Of a stretch of 64,000 nucleotides of DNA, positions 39,232 through 49,093 are shown piece after piece (within the stretch, counting starts at the first letter, position 1; each line of letters starts with the position of its first letter). The stretch is taken from NCBI GenBank assembly GCA_022791255.1, contig JAAVYR010000007.1, positions 1 through 64,000 on the forward strand. Direction: 5' to 3'. The notes under the pieces were generated by a model, which saw nothing but the letters and a program-made list of their open reading frames with translations, was not told where the DNA came from and did not search any database. Position numbers and translations under genes: made by a program. The stretch is from Peptococcaceae bacterium (GTDB taxonomy: Bacteria; Bacillota; Dehalobacteriia; UBA4068; JAAVYR01).

Positions 39232-39869
39232 GTATTTTTCGTTGTTGTTATAGTATTCAGGGAAATATTAGCTTCCTTTCGCATCTTGATTTATTGCAGG
39301 CCTGGCAGCGCATCTTGCGGCGGGCAAAAATCCCTGTTGCCATGTCTCAGGGGTTTAACCCTCATACGAAGATTGCTTTTGGTCCGGCGCGACCTGTAGG
39401 GGTAGAGAGCTTGCGGGAATACTTTGATATTGAGTTGCAGCAAGATATGGGTATAGATGTTTTCACCCAGCGGCTTAGCGGGGCTCTTCCGGAAGGGATT
39501 TGTCTGGAAGAAGTAGTGCCTATCCAAATAGGAGAGAAATCCATTACGGCCTTGATAGCAGTAGCTAATTACAGTGTGTGGGTAGATGAAAGAAGTATCG
39601 TGGGAATAGAAGAGCGAATTGCTGCATTACTGGACAGGGAAGATATCAGCTATTTAAAGACCAGCCCCAAAGGAGATAAAACGGTAAATTTACGGCCGGG
39701 GATATTTATCCTTGCGTGGGATGGTGAGAAATTTACCATGCAGCTTTTGGCAGGGAACTCTGGCCATGTGCGTCCAGAGGAAGTATTGTCTTGCCTGGGG
39801 ATTGGTAAAGAAGAAACCAAACGGACATTGCGAACGGATTTATTATGTGCAGATGGAACAAGACCCTAA
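39228..39869 (+). CDS. DUF2344 / TIGR03936-family protein
   Basis: ISFLSHLDLLQAWQRILRRAKIPVAMSQGFNPHTKIAFGPARPVGVES; start overlaps the upstream stop. Confidence 0.92.
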   Translation: MSIFRCCYSIQGNISFLSHLDLLQAWQRILRRAKIPVAMSQGFNPHTKIAFGPARPVGVESLREYFDIELQQDMGIDVFTQRLSGALPEGICLEEVVPIQIGEKSITALIAVANYSVWVDERSIVGIEERIAALLDREDISYLKTSPKGDKTVNLRPGIFILAWDGEKFTMQLLAGNSGHVRPEEVLSCLGIGKEETKRTLRTDLLCADGTRP

Positions 39870-39902
39870 AAACAGGGTGTGAGAGGTGAAAATAAGAAAA
39901 CC

Positions 39903-41594
39903 ATGAAGGAAATTTTAATCCAGCAGGATGAGGATACGATTGGGGTAGCTTTGGTAGAAAACCAGCAGTTGAGTGAGATTTATTTTGAGCAGAGGGAACG
40001 GCGTCAGCTTCTGGGGCGTATCTATAAAGGCAAAGTGGAAAATGTGCTTCCTGGTATGCAAGCGGCCTTTGTCAATATCGGCCTCAGTAAAAATTGTTTT
40101 CTCTATGTGGAAGACGCAGTGCCAAAGCATATTAACGAATATGGCGAGGGCCTGAAAAATGCAACTGATTTACCGAATATTTCTTCGGTATTAAAAAAGG
40201 GCCAAGAAGTGCTGGTGCAAATCGTCAAAGAGCCGGTGGGAACAAAAGGCGCGCGAGTAACGACCCATATTACGCTGCCAGGGCGCTTCGTGGTGCTTAT
40301 GCCGGAGGTGGGACATATCGGTGTATCCCGCCGCATTCATGATGAGGCGGAGCGGCAGCGATTGCGGGAGATATCTCAGCCATTGGTGAAGGATAATATT
40401 GGTTTCATTGTGCGCACTGCAGCAGAAGGAATTGGTCCAGAAGAACTGGCTCGTGATATTGCTGATTTAACGGCCTTGTGGCAGGAAATCCAACAAAGGG
40501 CCAAAAAGGTAAAGCCTGTTTCTCTCGTTCATCATGATTTGGGTATTATTGAACGAACGGTACGGGATATCTTATCTGAAGATGTAACAGATATCTGGAC
40601 CAATAGTAAAACGATGCAGACAGAAATATCTGCCCTGGTACAAAAGCAATTACCAGAGTATGATGGGCATATCTATTTACGGGAACACCAGGATGTTTTT
40701 GCCCTCTATGATATAGATACGCAGCTGCAAAAGGCACTGCAACGCAAGGTGTGGTTAAAATGCGGCGGTTATCTAATCATCGACCAGACCGAAGCACTGA
40801 CGGTGGTGGATGTGAATACTGGTAAATTTGTCGGCAAAAATAACCTGGAAGAAACAGTGGTGCTGGCTAATATTGAGGCTGCTAAGGAAATCGCTCGCCA
40901 GCTGCGGTTAAGAAATATTGGTGGTATTATTATCATTGATTTTATTGACATGGATACTTATAGTGATAAAGAGGAGGTAGTCGCTGTCTTAGAACAGGAA
41001 TTACGGAAAGACCGTACCCGCACCAGCATTTTAGGTTTTACGCAGCTAGGCTTATTAGAAATGACAAGAAAAAAAGCTTCTATGGGGCTGACAGGGCTTA
41101 TGGAGCGAGAATGTCCTTTTTGTGAAGGAAAGGGAAAAGTCGTTCATGAAAATATTGTTTGTCAGCGGGTCCATAAGGAAGTGGGGCAAATCATTGGTGA
41201 GGCAAATGGAAGCGGTATTCTTATTGAGGTAAATCCGGCCGTGGCTTCTTATCTCATTGGTCCATCTGGGCAAAACTTAGCTGCTTGGCAACAAGAACTA
41301 GACAAAAAAATCGTGGTGAAAGGTGCAGCCGGTCAAAAGATGGAAGATATCTTGGTGCGGGCATATTATGATGATGAAAATCAAGAACAAACAGTAGCAC
41401 CTGTACACGTTGGGGAGAAATTATATGTAAAAATATTAGAGCCCAATGAAGAAAACCCTAACGATGGCGTGGTGCGCATTTATGGCTTTGTAGTGGTTGT
41501 GACCGATGGCGCTAAGTATGTGGGCCAGAAAAAATGGATAGAAATCGATAATGCATTTAAAACTCATTGTTTTGCTCATATTATTGAAAAGTAA
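39903..41594 (+). CDS. rng: Ribonuclease E/G family (RNase G)
   Basis: MKEILIQQDEDTIGVALVENQQLSEIYFE; GRIYKGKVENVLPGMQAAFVNIG; TVVDVNTGKFVGK; CPFCEGKG; start ATG 39903. Confidence 0.94.
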   Translation: MKEILIQQDEDTIGVALVENQQLSEIYFEQRERRQLLGRIYKGKVENVLPGMQAAFVNIGLSKNCFLYVEDAVPKHINEYGEGLKNATDLPNISSVLKKGQEVLVQIVKEPVGTKGARVTTHITLPGRFVVLMPEVGHIGVSRRIHDEAERQRLREISQPLVKDNIGFIVRTAAEGIGPEELARDIADLTALWQEIQQRAKKVKPVSLVHHDLGIIERTVRDILSEDVTDIWTNSKTMQTEISALVQKQLPEYDGHIYLREHQDVFALYDIDTQLQKALQRKVWLKCGGYLIIDQTEALTVVDVNTGKFVGKNNLEETVVLANIEAAKEIARQLRLRNIGGIIIIDFIDMDTYSDKEEVVAVLEQELRKDRTRTSILGFTQLGLLEMTRKKASMGLTGLMERECPFCEGKGKVVHENIVCQRVHKEVGQIIGEANGSGILIEVNPAVASYLIGPSGQNLAAWQQELDKKIVVKGAAGQKMEDILVRAYYDDENQEQTVAPVHVGEKLYVKILEPNEENPNDGVVRIYGFVVVVTDGAKYVGQKKWIEIDNAFKTHCFAHIIEK

Positions 41595-41619
41595 AGTGGC
41601 AGCATTGGAGAGATTTTCA

Positions 41620-41648
41620 TTGACAAGGCTTTCCTGGTGTGGTAATAT
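41620..41648 (+). promoter_or_regulatory. Promoter of rplU-rpmA operon
   Basis: Consensus TTGACA - 17 bp - TAATAT, about 95 bp upstream of rplU. Confidence 0.85.
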
Positions 41649-41742
41649 ACTCTTGTTGTGTTTTAAAACCATATTTGCTGGGTAAGAAGTGTCTGTGAGG
41701 ACCACCTAAGTGAAATGAGTCTTTAGCGATAGGAGGTGCGAC

Positions 41743-42054
41743 ATGTACGCAATTATTGAAACAGGCGGTAAACAATATCGTGTATCTGAAGGCGATGTTA
41801 TTAATGTAGAGCTTTTGGCTGCAGATGTTGATGCTACTGTAGAAATCGACCGGGTGTTAGCAGTGGGCGAAGGAGAAAACATCAAAGTTGGTTCTCCAGT
41901 CGTAGCTGGTGCAAAAGTAGTTCTGAAAGTATTGGAACACGGCAAAGGTAAAAAAGTTATCGTATTCCACTACAAACCAAAGAAAAACATCCGTAAGAAA
42001 AATGGTCATCGTCAACCGTTTACAAAAGTTCAAATCGAAAAAATTCTCGCTTAA
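41743..42054 (+). CDS. rplU: 50S ribosomal protein L21
   Basis: [25 protein letters not shown]...[25 protein letters not shown]. Confidence 0.98.
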   Translation: MYAIIETGGKQYRVSEGDVINVELLAADVDATVEIDRVLAVGEGENIKVGSPVVAGAKVVLKVLEHGKGKKVIVFHYKPKKNIRKKNGHRQPFTKVQIEKILA

Positions 42055-42105
42055 GGCAAGCGATAGCAGAAAATAAAAGTTTAAGAAACAAGGAGGTGGG
42101 AGGTA

Positions 42106-42372
42106 ATGGCACATAAGAAGGCAGGCGGTAGTTCCAGAAACGGCCGTGACAGTGAGTCCAAGCGCTTAGGAATTAAACGCCATGACGGTCAGTTTGTTAC
42201 TTCCGGTAGCATTTTAGTTCGTCAACGCGGTACCAAATACCATCCCGGCAATAATGTTGGCTTGGGCAAAGATGATACTTTATTCGCGACTGTAGACGGA
42301 TATGTAAAATTCGAAAGAAAAGACAAATATAAGAAGAAAATATCCGTGTACGCTGAAACTCCAGCGGTATAG
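42106..42372 (+). CDS. rpmA: 50S ribosomal protein L27
   Basis: [52 protein letters not shown]. Confidence 0.98.
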   Translation: MAHKKAGGSSRNGRDSESKRLGIKRHDGQFVTSGSILVRQRGTKYHPGNNVGLGKDDTLFATVDGYVKFERKDKYKKKISVYAETPAV

Positions 42373-42387
42373 TATTTTGTTGAGAGA

Positions 42388-42415
42388 AGCCGGGACTATT
42401 CCCGGCTTTTTTTGT
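42388..42415 (+). terminator. Terminator after rpmA
   Basis: AGCCGGGA-ctat-TCCCGGCT followed by TTTTTT. Confidence 0.9.
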
Positions 42416-42541
42416 TTAGGAAAATTTATATAAATTTTCTATGCTATATAGGAAATCTTTTTTTTACGGCGAATACATAACAAGATATAATCTTGGTAAA
42501 TCCAGGTAGTCGTAAGGGTTGCCAAGGTTTAAGGAGGATTT

Positions 42542-43813
42542 ATGTTTTACGATTATTCTAAAATATATGTAAAGGGTGGAGACGGCGGTAATGGCGTCGT
42601 CGCATTTCGTCGTGAAAAATATGTACCCTATGGCGGTCCCAGCGGCGGTGATGGCGGTAAGGGTGGCGATATTATTTTTATTGGTAATGGTGGCATGCAC
42701 ACACTTATCGACTTCAAAAGCAGGCATCACTATCGGGCAGAGCGAGGCGAGCATGGACAAGGGAAAACCATGCATGGCCGCAAAGCCCCTGATTTACGGG
42801 TGAAAGTGCCTTTGGGGACGGTGGTGCGAAATGCGGAAACAAAAGAAGTCATTGCTGATATTACGGTAGAAGGTCAAGAAGTAATCGTTGCCCATGGCGG
42901 CAGAGGCGGCAGAGGCAATGCTCGTTTTATGACTGCGAAAAATAAAGCGCCACAAATCGCCGAGAATGGAGAACCGGGAGAGGAGCTTTGGCTGGAATTA
43001 GAATTAAAGCTTCTGGCTGATGTTGCTTTGGTGGGGATGCCTAATGCTGGTAAATCAACCATTATTTCTAAGGTGTCGGCTTCTAAGCCAAAAATTGCAG
43101 ATTACCCTTTTACGACTATCCAACCAAATCTGGGGGTAGTGGATATGGGCGATGGCGAAAGTTTTGTTATCGCAGATGTTCCTGGGCTTATTGAAGGGGC
43201 TCATAGTGGAGCAGGACTAGGACACCGTTTCCTTCGTCATGTGGAACGGACGAAAATCCTCCTCCATGTGGTAGATATGTCAGGCTTTGAAGGGAAGGAT
43301 CCCTGTGCTGCTTTTACCACGATTAATCAGGAATTACAGCTATATAAAGAAAGTATTGGCCGGCGTCCACAGCTTGTAGTTGCCAATAAAATGGACTCTC
43401 CAGAAGCAATAGAAAACCTAGAAAAATTGCTGAAGAAAATAGGGGATAAATATGAAGTTTATCCTGTTTCTGCTATTACAGGAGAGGGACTAGAGCCATT
43501 GATGCGCCGGGCTTTTGAGCTGGTGCAGACTCTTCCTGTAGAAGAAGAAGTGGAAACCATAGACCTGCGAGTGGTGAAGGTACGAGAAGAACAACCATTT
43601 ATCATCTCACAAATTGCAGATGGTTGGTGGGAGGTAAAAGGTGAAGAAATAGAAAAATTGGTAGCTATGACCAACTTTGACCATGATGAGTCGATGTTAA
43701 GACTGCAGCGTATTATGACCAAAATGGGATTGGACCAGGCGTTAAGAGATGCTGGTGTAGTTCATGGAGATACAGTAGTGATCGGTAAACGAGAGTTTGA
43801 TTTTTCAGATTAA
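42542..43813 (+). CDS. obgE: GTPase ObgE/CgtA
   Basis: VKGGDGGNGVVAFRREKYVPYGGPSGGDGGKGGD; GMPNAGKSTIISKVS; DVPGLIEGAHSGAGLGHRFLRHVERT. Confidence 0.97.
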   Translation: MFYDYSKIYVKGGDGGNGVVAFRREKYVPYGGPSGGDGGKGGDIIFIGNGGMHTLIDFKSRHHYRAERGEHGQGKTMHGRKAPDLRVKVPLGTVVRNAETKEVIADITVEGQEVIVAHGGRGGRGNARFMTAKNKAPQIAENGEPGEELWLELELKLLADVALVGMPNAGKSTIISKVSASKPKIADYPFTTIQPNLGVVDMGDGESFVIADVPGLIEGAHSGAGLGHRFLRHVERTKILLHVVDMSGFEGKDPCAAFTTINQELQLYKESIGRRPQLVVANKMDSPEAIENLEKLLKKIGDKYEVYPVSAITGEGLEPLMRRAFELVQTLPVEEEVETIDLRVVKVREEQPFIISQIADGWWEVKGEEIEKLVAMTNFDHDESMLRLQRIMTKMGLDQALRDAGVVHGDTVVIGKREFDFSD

Positions 43814-43876
43814 TTTTTGATTACTTTGTTAAAATAGAAAAAATGGTTCATTTTGCAAAGAAAGTGGGACAAAAAC

Positions 43877-44962
43877 ATGAAAATAATGTTGCCCAATTTT
43901 ATCGGTATGATTTTTATGGGAATTATGGTTCTATTAGTGGGCCTTATCTATTTTCGTTATGGCAGAAGGGTATTATGGGAGTTTCCATCTGAAGGAGCGT
44001 CTCGTGATGAGCAGCCGTTACCTCGGTATTATGTTCGCAATGATGAAGAAGATTTTGATGGGGCAGGGTTTGACCGCACCATGATTAGAGGGTTGGAAGA
44101 AACAAAGTTTTTTCATCCAGAAGAAAATATAGAACCCTCTTTTAAGGATGCCATGCAAAATACATTAGTGATGCCGATAGCTGGTAAAGATAAGAATAAT
44201 CTAGCGGAAACAGCAGTGGCTGCTGAGCCAGTGGAGATGGACTTGCTTTCTGCTGTAGAAAAAGCTACAAGTGCTGCTATGGAGCAGGGGGTACCCATTA
44301 TGCCTGGGCAAGAAACCATGGCGCCTGCTGGGGGAATTTCGGCACCGAGTATCCCATCGGTAGATGAGAGGAAAAAGGTGTTGGGGAAAAACGACCCTCA
44401 GCCTTTTGGCAGTCAAACCTGTTGGTTAGCTATTCATGCAAAACATATGAAAGAAGTAGCGGATATCCTGGAAATCGAAGATGTGCGTTCTTGTGATTGG
44501 GAAAGCGGCTTGGCTGCTTCTGCCCAAAACGATGGTAGCGTTTTTGTAACGCCTGCTATTGGCGAATGGGTGTTAGTAATTGGGCGCTCTATCTTAAAGA
44601 AGGTAGGTTTGGATTATCCCATTGATGGCTTCAAATGGGTAAAAGAAGTCAGTGAACAGTTTGGCCTAGTTTATTATTTCTGCACTCATCAAAAGGCACA
44701 ATATCAAGCTTGGGTAAAAGCGGATAAAGGGGAAGTCCAACGGGCCTATGCTTATTCGGGAAAGGAAAATGAAGTTTTCTGGGAGTGGGGCGATATGACC
44801 AACACGGAAGCGGCGCTTCTACGTAGCTTAGAGGCTGTTTATGGTAACCAGGTTATTGATGAGGCCGTCGTCTTGGCTCTTGCTGCAAAATGGACGGTAG
44901 ATACTTCTTTCCGAAATGTGACGAATGTATCAGGACCTGGACTTTTAGGCGTTTTGAATTAG
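43877..44962 (+). CDS. Uncharacterised membrane-anchored protein between obgE and yhbY
   Basis: One N-terminal TM, low-complexity linker, C-terminal globular domain SQTCWLAIHAKHMKEVADILEIEDVRSCDWESGLAASAQNDGSVFVTPAIGEWVLVIG...YYFCTHQKAQYQAW; likely start ATG 43877. Confidence 0.8.
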   Translation: MKIMLPNFIGMIFMGIMVLLVGLIYFRYGRRVLWEFPSEGASRDEQPLPRYYVRNDEEDFDGAGFDRTMIRGLEETKFFHPEENIEPSFKDAMQNTLVMPIAGKDKNNLAETAVAAEPVEMDLLSAVEKATSAAMEQGVPIMPGQETMAPAGGISAPSIPSVDERKKVLGKNDPQPFGSQTCWLAIHAKHMKEVADILEIEDVRSCDWESGLAASAQNDGSVFVTPAIGEWVLVIGRSILKKVGLDYPIDGFKWVKEVSEQFGLVYYFCTHQKAQYQAWVKADKGEVQRAYAYSGKENEVFWEWGDMTNTEAALLRSLEAVYGNQVIDEAVVLALAAKWTVDTSFRNVTNVSGPGLLGVLN

Positions 44963-44983
44963 TTTTAAGGAGTCGTATTATTC

Positions 44984-45277
44984 ATGTTAAAAGGGAAACA
45001 AAAACGGTATTTACGGAGTTTGGCGGTAACCATGTCACCAATTTTCCAAATCGGTAAAGGCGGTATTAATGACAACATGGTGAAGCAAATCGTTGATACC
45101 CTAGAAGTACGGGAGCTTATCAAAGTGCGTGTGCTAAATAATGCAGCAGAGCCAGTGGATAGCTTAGCTACTACCATAGCAGCTGCTACTGGCAGTGAAT
45201 TGGTCCAGGTGATTGGTCATAATTTTCTTTTGTATAAGGAGTCTAGCAAAAAGCCGCAAATAGAATTGCCTCGTTAG
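44984..45277 (+). CDS. yhbY: YhbY-family RNA-binding (CRM domain) protein
   Basis: LKGKQKRYLRSLAVTMSPIFQIGKGGINDNMVKQIVDTLEVRELIKVRVLNN. Confidence 0.94.
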   Translation: MLKGKQKRYLRSLAVTMSPIFQIGKGGINDNMVKQIVDTLEVRELIKVRVLNNAAEPVDSLATTIAAATGSELVQVIGHNFLLYKESSKKPQIELPR

Positions 45278-45336
45278 TGGTTGTCTATTTAGGAAAAATA
45301 CAGTAAAATAACATATTATACATTCTTGTATAATAC

Positions 45337-45400
45337 TGTCATCCTGAACGAATGTGAAGGATCTTTTAGGTTCTTCGTCGTTTTACTCCTCAGAATGACA
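45337..45400. repeat. Small dispersed palindromic repeat-like element
   Basis: TGTCATCCTGA...TCAGAATGACA terminal inverted repeats (one mismatch) with internal GAAGGATCTTTTAGGTTCTTCGTCG; resembles the common TGTCATCCTGAGCGAAGCGAAGGATCT repeat. Confidence 0.6.
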
Positions 45401-45456
45401 ATAGGTGATAAACTATAATATTTGAACTTTTGATAGGGAAGTAGGTAGGGGTTGTT

Positions 45457-46071
45457 TTGGTAGAAGTGGTAAAGCGGATTGGTCTGATGGGGGGGACCTT
45501 TAATCCCATCCATAATGGACACTTGGTGACAGCAGAAGAAGCTAGGGTGCAGTTTGCTTTGGATGAAGTTATCTTTATCCCTTCAGGGAAACCGCCTCAT
45601 AAAAGTGAGCGAAAGATTGCTGATGCGCATCATCGTGCCATGATGACATTGCTTGCTACGGTGACTAACCCTTATTTTCATGTGTCTCAGGTGGAAATAG
45701 AGCGTCCAGGGTATTCTTATACTTATGATACGGTTTCTTATTTCCAGGAGCTTTATCAAGGGCAGGCGGAAATATATTTTATTACTGGGGCCGACGCTAT
45801 CTTAGAAATTATTGCTTGGAAGAATGTAGAGCAATTATTTGAGAAGTGTTGTTTTATTGCAGCGACCCGACCGGGCTTTGATTTATCGGCTATTCGCAGT
45901 AGTGATTTACCGCAGTCGGCAAAGGACCGGATTTTTTACATGGAAATCCCTGCCCTTGCCATTTCCTCTACTGATGTGCGGCGACGGATAAGAGAGGGGC
46001 GGCCCATTAAATATCTAATGCCTAGTGCAGTAGAAACCTATATTTATAAAAATAAATTATACTTAAAATAG
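45457..46071 (+). CDS. nadD: Nicotinate-nucleotide adenylyltransferase
   Basis: RIGLMGGTFNPIHNGHLVTAEEAR; SSTDVRRRIREGRPIKYLMP. Confidence 0.96.
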   Translation: MVEVVKRIGLMGGTFNPIHNGHLVTAEEARVQFALDEVIFIPSGKPPHKSERKIADAHHRAMMTLLATVTNPYFHVSQVEIERPGYSYTYDTVSYFQELYQGQAEIYFITGADAILEIIAWKNVEQLFEKCCFIAATRPGFDLSAIRSSDLPQSAKDRIFYMEIPALAISSTDVRRRIREGRPIKYLMPSAVETYIYKNKLYLK

Positions 46072-46097
46072 TGGAAAAGATTTGGAGTTTCGTATAA

Positions 46098-46679
46098 ATG
46101 GAAGCAGATGTTGTATTAGAAAGAAATATTCGAGCTTGGCTAAAAGAAAATTTGTTGCATAAACGATATCAACATTCTTTACGTGTTGCCAATTGGTGCA
46201 GGGAGCTGGCTCGTATTTATGGAGCAGATGAGAATAAAGCATATCTTGCCGGGCTCTTACATGATGTGGCTAGGACTTATACCAATGAACAATTGGTAGA
46301 AATAGCCGAGAAAGAGCAGATAGAAGCAGACGCAGCTTCTTTTGATCAGCCAATATTATTACATGGTCCGGTAGGTGCTAAAATGGCGAAAGAGTTATTC
46401 GGTGTGACAGATGAAGATATTATATCGGCAGTCTGGGTACATACCACAGCAGATGCTGCTATGCCTATCATTAGCCAGCTCTTATTTTTAGCGGATATGA
46501 CAGAACCTAATCGGGATTGGTCTGGCGTTAATAAAGCAAGAGATTTGGCGCGGACAGATAAGGATAAAGCCACTTTTTTGTGTTTGGATAATAAAATCAA
46601 GTGGCTGACTCAGTATCAGAGGAATATTCACCCAAAGGCATTTGTTGCGCGGGATTATTATCGGGCACAAGGTAAATAA
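46098..46679 (+). CDS. yqeK: HD-domain protein YqeK
   Basis: RYQHSLRVANWCRELARIYGADENKAYLAGLLHDVART; adjacent to nadD. Confidence 0.93.
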   Translation: MEADVVLERNIRAWLKENLLHKRYQHSLRVANWCRELARIYGADENKAYLAGLLHDVARTYTNEQLVEIAEKEQIEADAASFDQPILLHGPVGAKMAKELFGVTDEDIISAVWVHTTADAAMPIISQLLFLADMTEPNRDWSGVNKARDLARTDKDKATFLCLDNKIKWLTQYQRNIHPKAFVARDYYRAQGK

Positions 46680-46758
46680 TATAATGTAAATAATATATTA
46701 AGCAATACGGTAAATAATAAAAAGAGTTTAAATAGAAAGATATCGAAAGATAAATGAG

Positions 46759-47112
46759 GTGAACGGATTGGAAATCACGAATGATACCATAAAGCAATGT
46801 GCAGAATTTGCTCATGAAAAAAAGGCAGAAGACATTATTAGCTTAGATTTACATGGTATTTCTCCCATAACGGACTATTTTTTAATTTGCACTGGTAATA
46901 ATAGCCACCAGGTGAAAGCCATTTGTGATAACATTGAAGAGAAAATGGCTTTAATGGGCTATGAATGTATCCGCATTGAAGGTTATCAAGAAGCAAAATG
47001 GATTTTAATGGATTATGGTTCTCTTCTCATCCATATCTTCCAGCCAGAGGAACGAGACTATTATGGTTTAGAACGGTTATGGGGCGATGCGCCGGCCCTG
47101 AAGTATGTATAG
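46759..47112 (+). CDS. rsfS: Ribosome silencing factor RsfS
   Basis: DIISLDLHGISPITDYFLICTGNNSHQVKAICDNIEEKM...GYQEAKWILMDYGSLLIHIFQPEERDYYGLERLWGDAP. Confidence 0.96.
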   Translation: MNGLEITNDTIKQCAEFAHEKKAEDIISLDLHGISPITDYFLICTGNNSHQVKAICDNIEEKMALMGYECIRIEGYQEAKWILMDYGSLLIHIFQPEERDYYGLERLWGDAPALKYV

Positions 47113-47125
47113 GCTTGATTTTACG

Positions 47126-47941
47126 ATGACAGAAAAACAGCACGAAAATCGAAAAATCGCACCTAGCGCTTATACATCATTGGCAATGGTTTATGATTTA
47201 TTTATGGAAGAAATCCCTTACGGGGCAATGGTAAAAGAGCTGCAGGCTTTTTGGCAGAGGGAAGGGTATTGCATTCATACTGTGTTAGACGCTGGCTGTG
47301 GTACCGGCTCATTTATTGTACCATTGGCAAAAGCAGGTTTTGATACTTGTGGGGTAGATTTATCTAGTGAAATGTTGGCTATGGCGGATCATAAAGCATA
47401 TAAAGAGGGGATATCCTGTCTTTTTATTGAACGGGATTTGCGAGAATTAAACTTTGCACCTCAATTTGACGCGGTAATTTCCTTTTTTGACACGCTTAAT
47501 TATATTTTGTCTTTTGAGGATTTAGCTAAAGTTTTGCAAGAAATTCATCAGTGTTTGTTGCCTGGCGGTAGCTTTGTCTTTGATATGCGTACGCTGCATT
47601 ATTATACAGATGTGTTAGGGGAAAATATTTTCCAAGATGAGAAAAACGATTGCTGTCTTATCTGGGAAAATCAATTTGACAATGGTCGTATTTACATGGA
47701 TTTAAACTTTTTTCTGCCGGAGAAAAACGGTCTTTACCGTCGTTACCAGGAAGAACATATCCAACAAGGATACGCTCTGACGGAGATGATTACCTTATTA
47801 CAAGAAACGGGATTTGTTGATATTCTTCTGTCGGAAGGATTAGACATGGATTGGTATAGCGTAAGAGATGTTGAGATGGCCAGCCAATTTATTGCTGAAA
47901 TGGAACAAGCAGAACGAGTATTCTTTGCTTGTAAAAAGTAA
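47126..47941 (+). CDS. Class I SAM-dependent methyltransferase
   Basis: TVLDAGCGTGSFIVPLAKAGFDTCGVDLSSEMLAMA; start probably ATG 47126. Confidence 0.9.
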   Translation: MTEKQHENRKIAPSAYTSLAMVYDLFMEEIPYGAMVKELQAFWQREGYCIHTVLDAGCGTGSFIVPLAKAGFDTCGVDLSSEMLAMADHKAYKEGISCLFIERDLRELNFAPQFDAVISFFDTLNYILSFEDLAKVLQEIHQCLLPGGSFVFDMRTLHYYTDVLGENIFQDEKNDCCLIWENQFDNGRIYMDLNFFLPEKNGLYRRYQEEHIQQGYALTEMITLLQETGFVDILLSEGLDMDWYSVRDVEMASQFIAEMEQAERVFFACKK

Positions 47942-47966
47942 CCAAAAGGGAAGAGGACGAACTGCT

Positions 47967-48401
47967 ATGGAAGATAATAAAGAAAATAAAATAGAAAGCT
48001 TGGAACTGGAAAATCAGCCAGCGGAGGAGGATCCACTTTTTTCTGATTGGCCTATGATGCAAGAACGGCTCAAATATGCACCGAAAAAAAGAAGTGTACT
48101 GTGGCATGTGGCTTGGATGGTGATTTTTGCAATCTTAACCTATTGTGCTTACCGGTTTCATCTTTATTTTGCCATTCTTTCTTTGATTGGCGTTGGGGTG
48201 TCAGTCATCATCTTAATCGTCTCTTTGATTAAAACCAGAGGGATTAAAGCTAAGGTATGGCCTCTCTTTTTAAGCATTTATTTGGTTTGCGTCTCTATTG
48301 TTTCCGTGCCGACTACGCTTGTGACTTTGGAAGATGGTACCCAAGTATACGAAGTAAATATACCCGATGGTTTAGCAAAAATATTTAAGATAAACAAATA
48401 G
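47967..48401 (+). CDS. Hypothetical membrane protein
   Basis: ATG 47967 (MEDNKENKIESLELENQ...) with three hydrophobic segments; ORF track opens upstream inside the previous gene. Confidence 0.7.
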   Translation: MEDNKENKIESLELENQPAEEDPLFSDWPMMQERLKYAPKKRSVLWHVAWMVIFAILTYCAYRFHLYFAILSLIGVGVSVIILIVSLIKTRGIKAKVWPLFLSIYLVCVSIVSVPTTLVTLEDGTQVYEVNIPDGLAKIFKINK

Positions 48402-48407
48402 TACATA

Positions 48408-48442
48408 ATAAAAAAGAGAACGGAAAACCGTTCTCTTTTTAT
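48408..48442. terminator. Bidirectional terminator
   Basis: AAAAAGAGAACGG-aaaa-CCGTTCTCTTTTT between convergent genes. Confidence 0.88.
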
Positions 48443-48474
48443 TTTATTGATGTATTAAAATGTATTAAAATAGA

Positions 48475-49005
48475 TTATTTGTTGTAGGTTTTGTTATAGG
48501 TTTCGATAGCTTCTGCAATAACTTTTTCTGCTTCTTTGGCACCAGAAACCGGACCTACTTGGATGTCGCCATTTTCTAAAGCTTTGTAAACAGAGAAGAA
48601 GTGGGCGATTTCTTTATAGGTATGTTCTGGTAATTCGTTGATATCTTTGTAGCTATTATAGACAGGGTCTTTGTAAGCGATGGCGATGATTTTTTCATCC
48701 TTTTCGCCGCCGTCAATCATATTCAAAATGCCAATGGGGTAGCAACGAACTAAGGTGCCTGGTTCTAGGCTTTGAGAGCAAATCACCAGTACGTCTAATG
48801 GGTCATGGTCTTCACTTAAAGTTTTTGGGATAAAGCCATAGTTTGCGGGGTAGTGGGTAGAAGTGTGAAGAATTCTATCCAGGATAATCATACCCGTTTC
48901 TTTATCTAATTCGTATTTTTTTTGACTGCCTTTAGAGATTTCGATAACAGCAACGAAATCGTTGGTTTTTACTCGATCGCTGCTCATATCATGCCAGATA
49001 TTCAT
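48475..49005 (-). CDS. ppa: Inorganic pyrophosphatase
   Basis: FVAVIEISKGSQKKYELDKETGMIILDRILHTSTHYPANYGFIPKTLSEDHDPLDVLVI; start ATG 49005 after an AGGAG-type RBS. Confidence 0.96.
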   Translation of the reverse strand: MNIWHDMSSDRVKTNDFVAVIEISKGSQKKYELDKETGMIILDRILHTSTHYPANYGFIPKTLSEDHDPLDVLVICSQSLEPGTLVRCYPIGILNMIDGGEKDEKIIAIAYKDPVYNSYKDINELPEHTYKEIAHFFSVYKALENGDIQVGPVSGAKEAEKVIAEAIETYNKTYNK

Positions 49006-49093
49006 TGTTTGCTCCTTTCTTGTCTTTTCGACAAATAACACTATACTCTAATCTTTTATTATACTGATTTTTTCTCAATAATCAAGGCTGTCT

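Noticed and set aside
45316-45522. Minus-strand 68-aa ORF (…VILRSKTTKNLKDPSHSFRMT…)
   Set aside because: Spans the palindromic repeat and runs into nadD; peptides of this type are spurious translations of the dispersed repeat.
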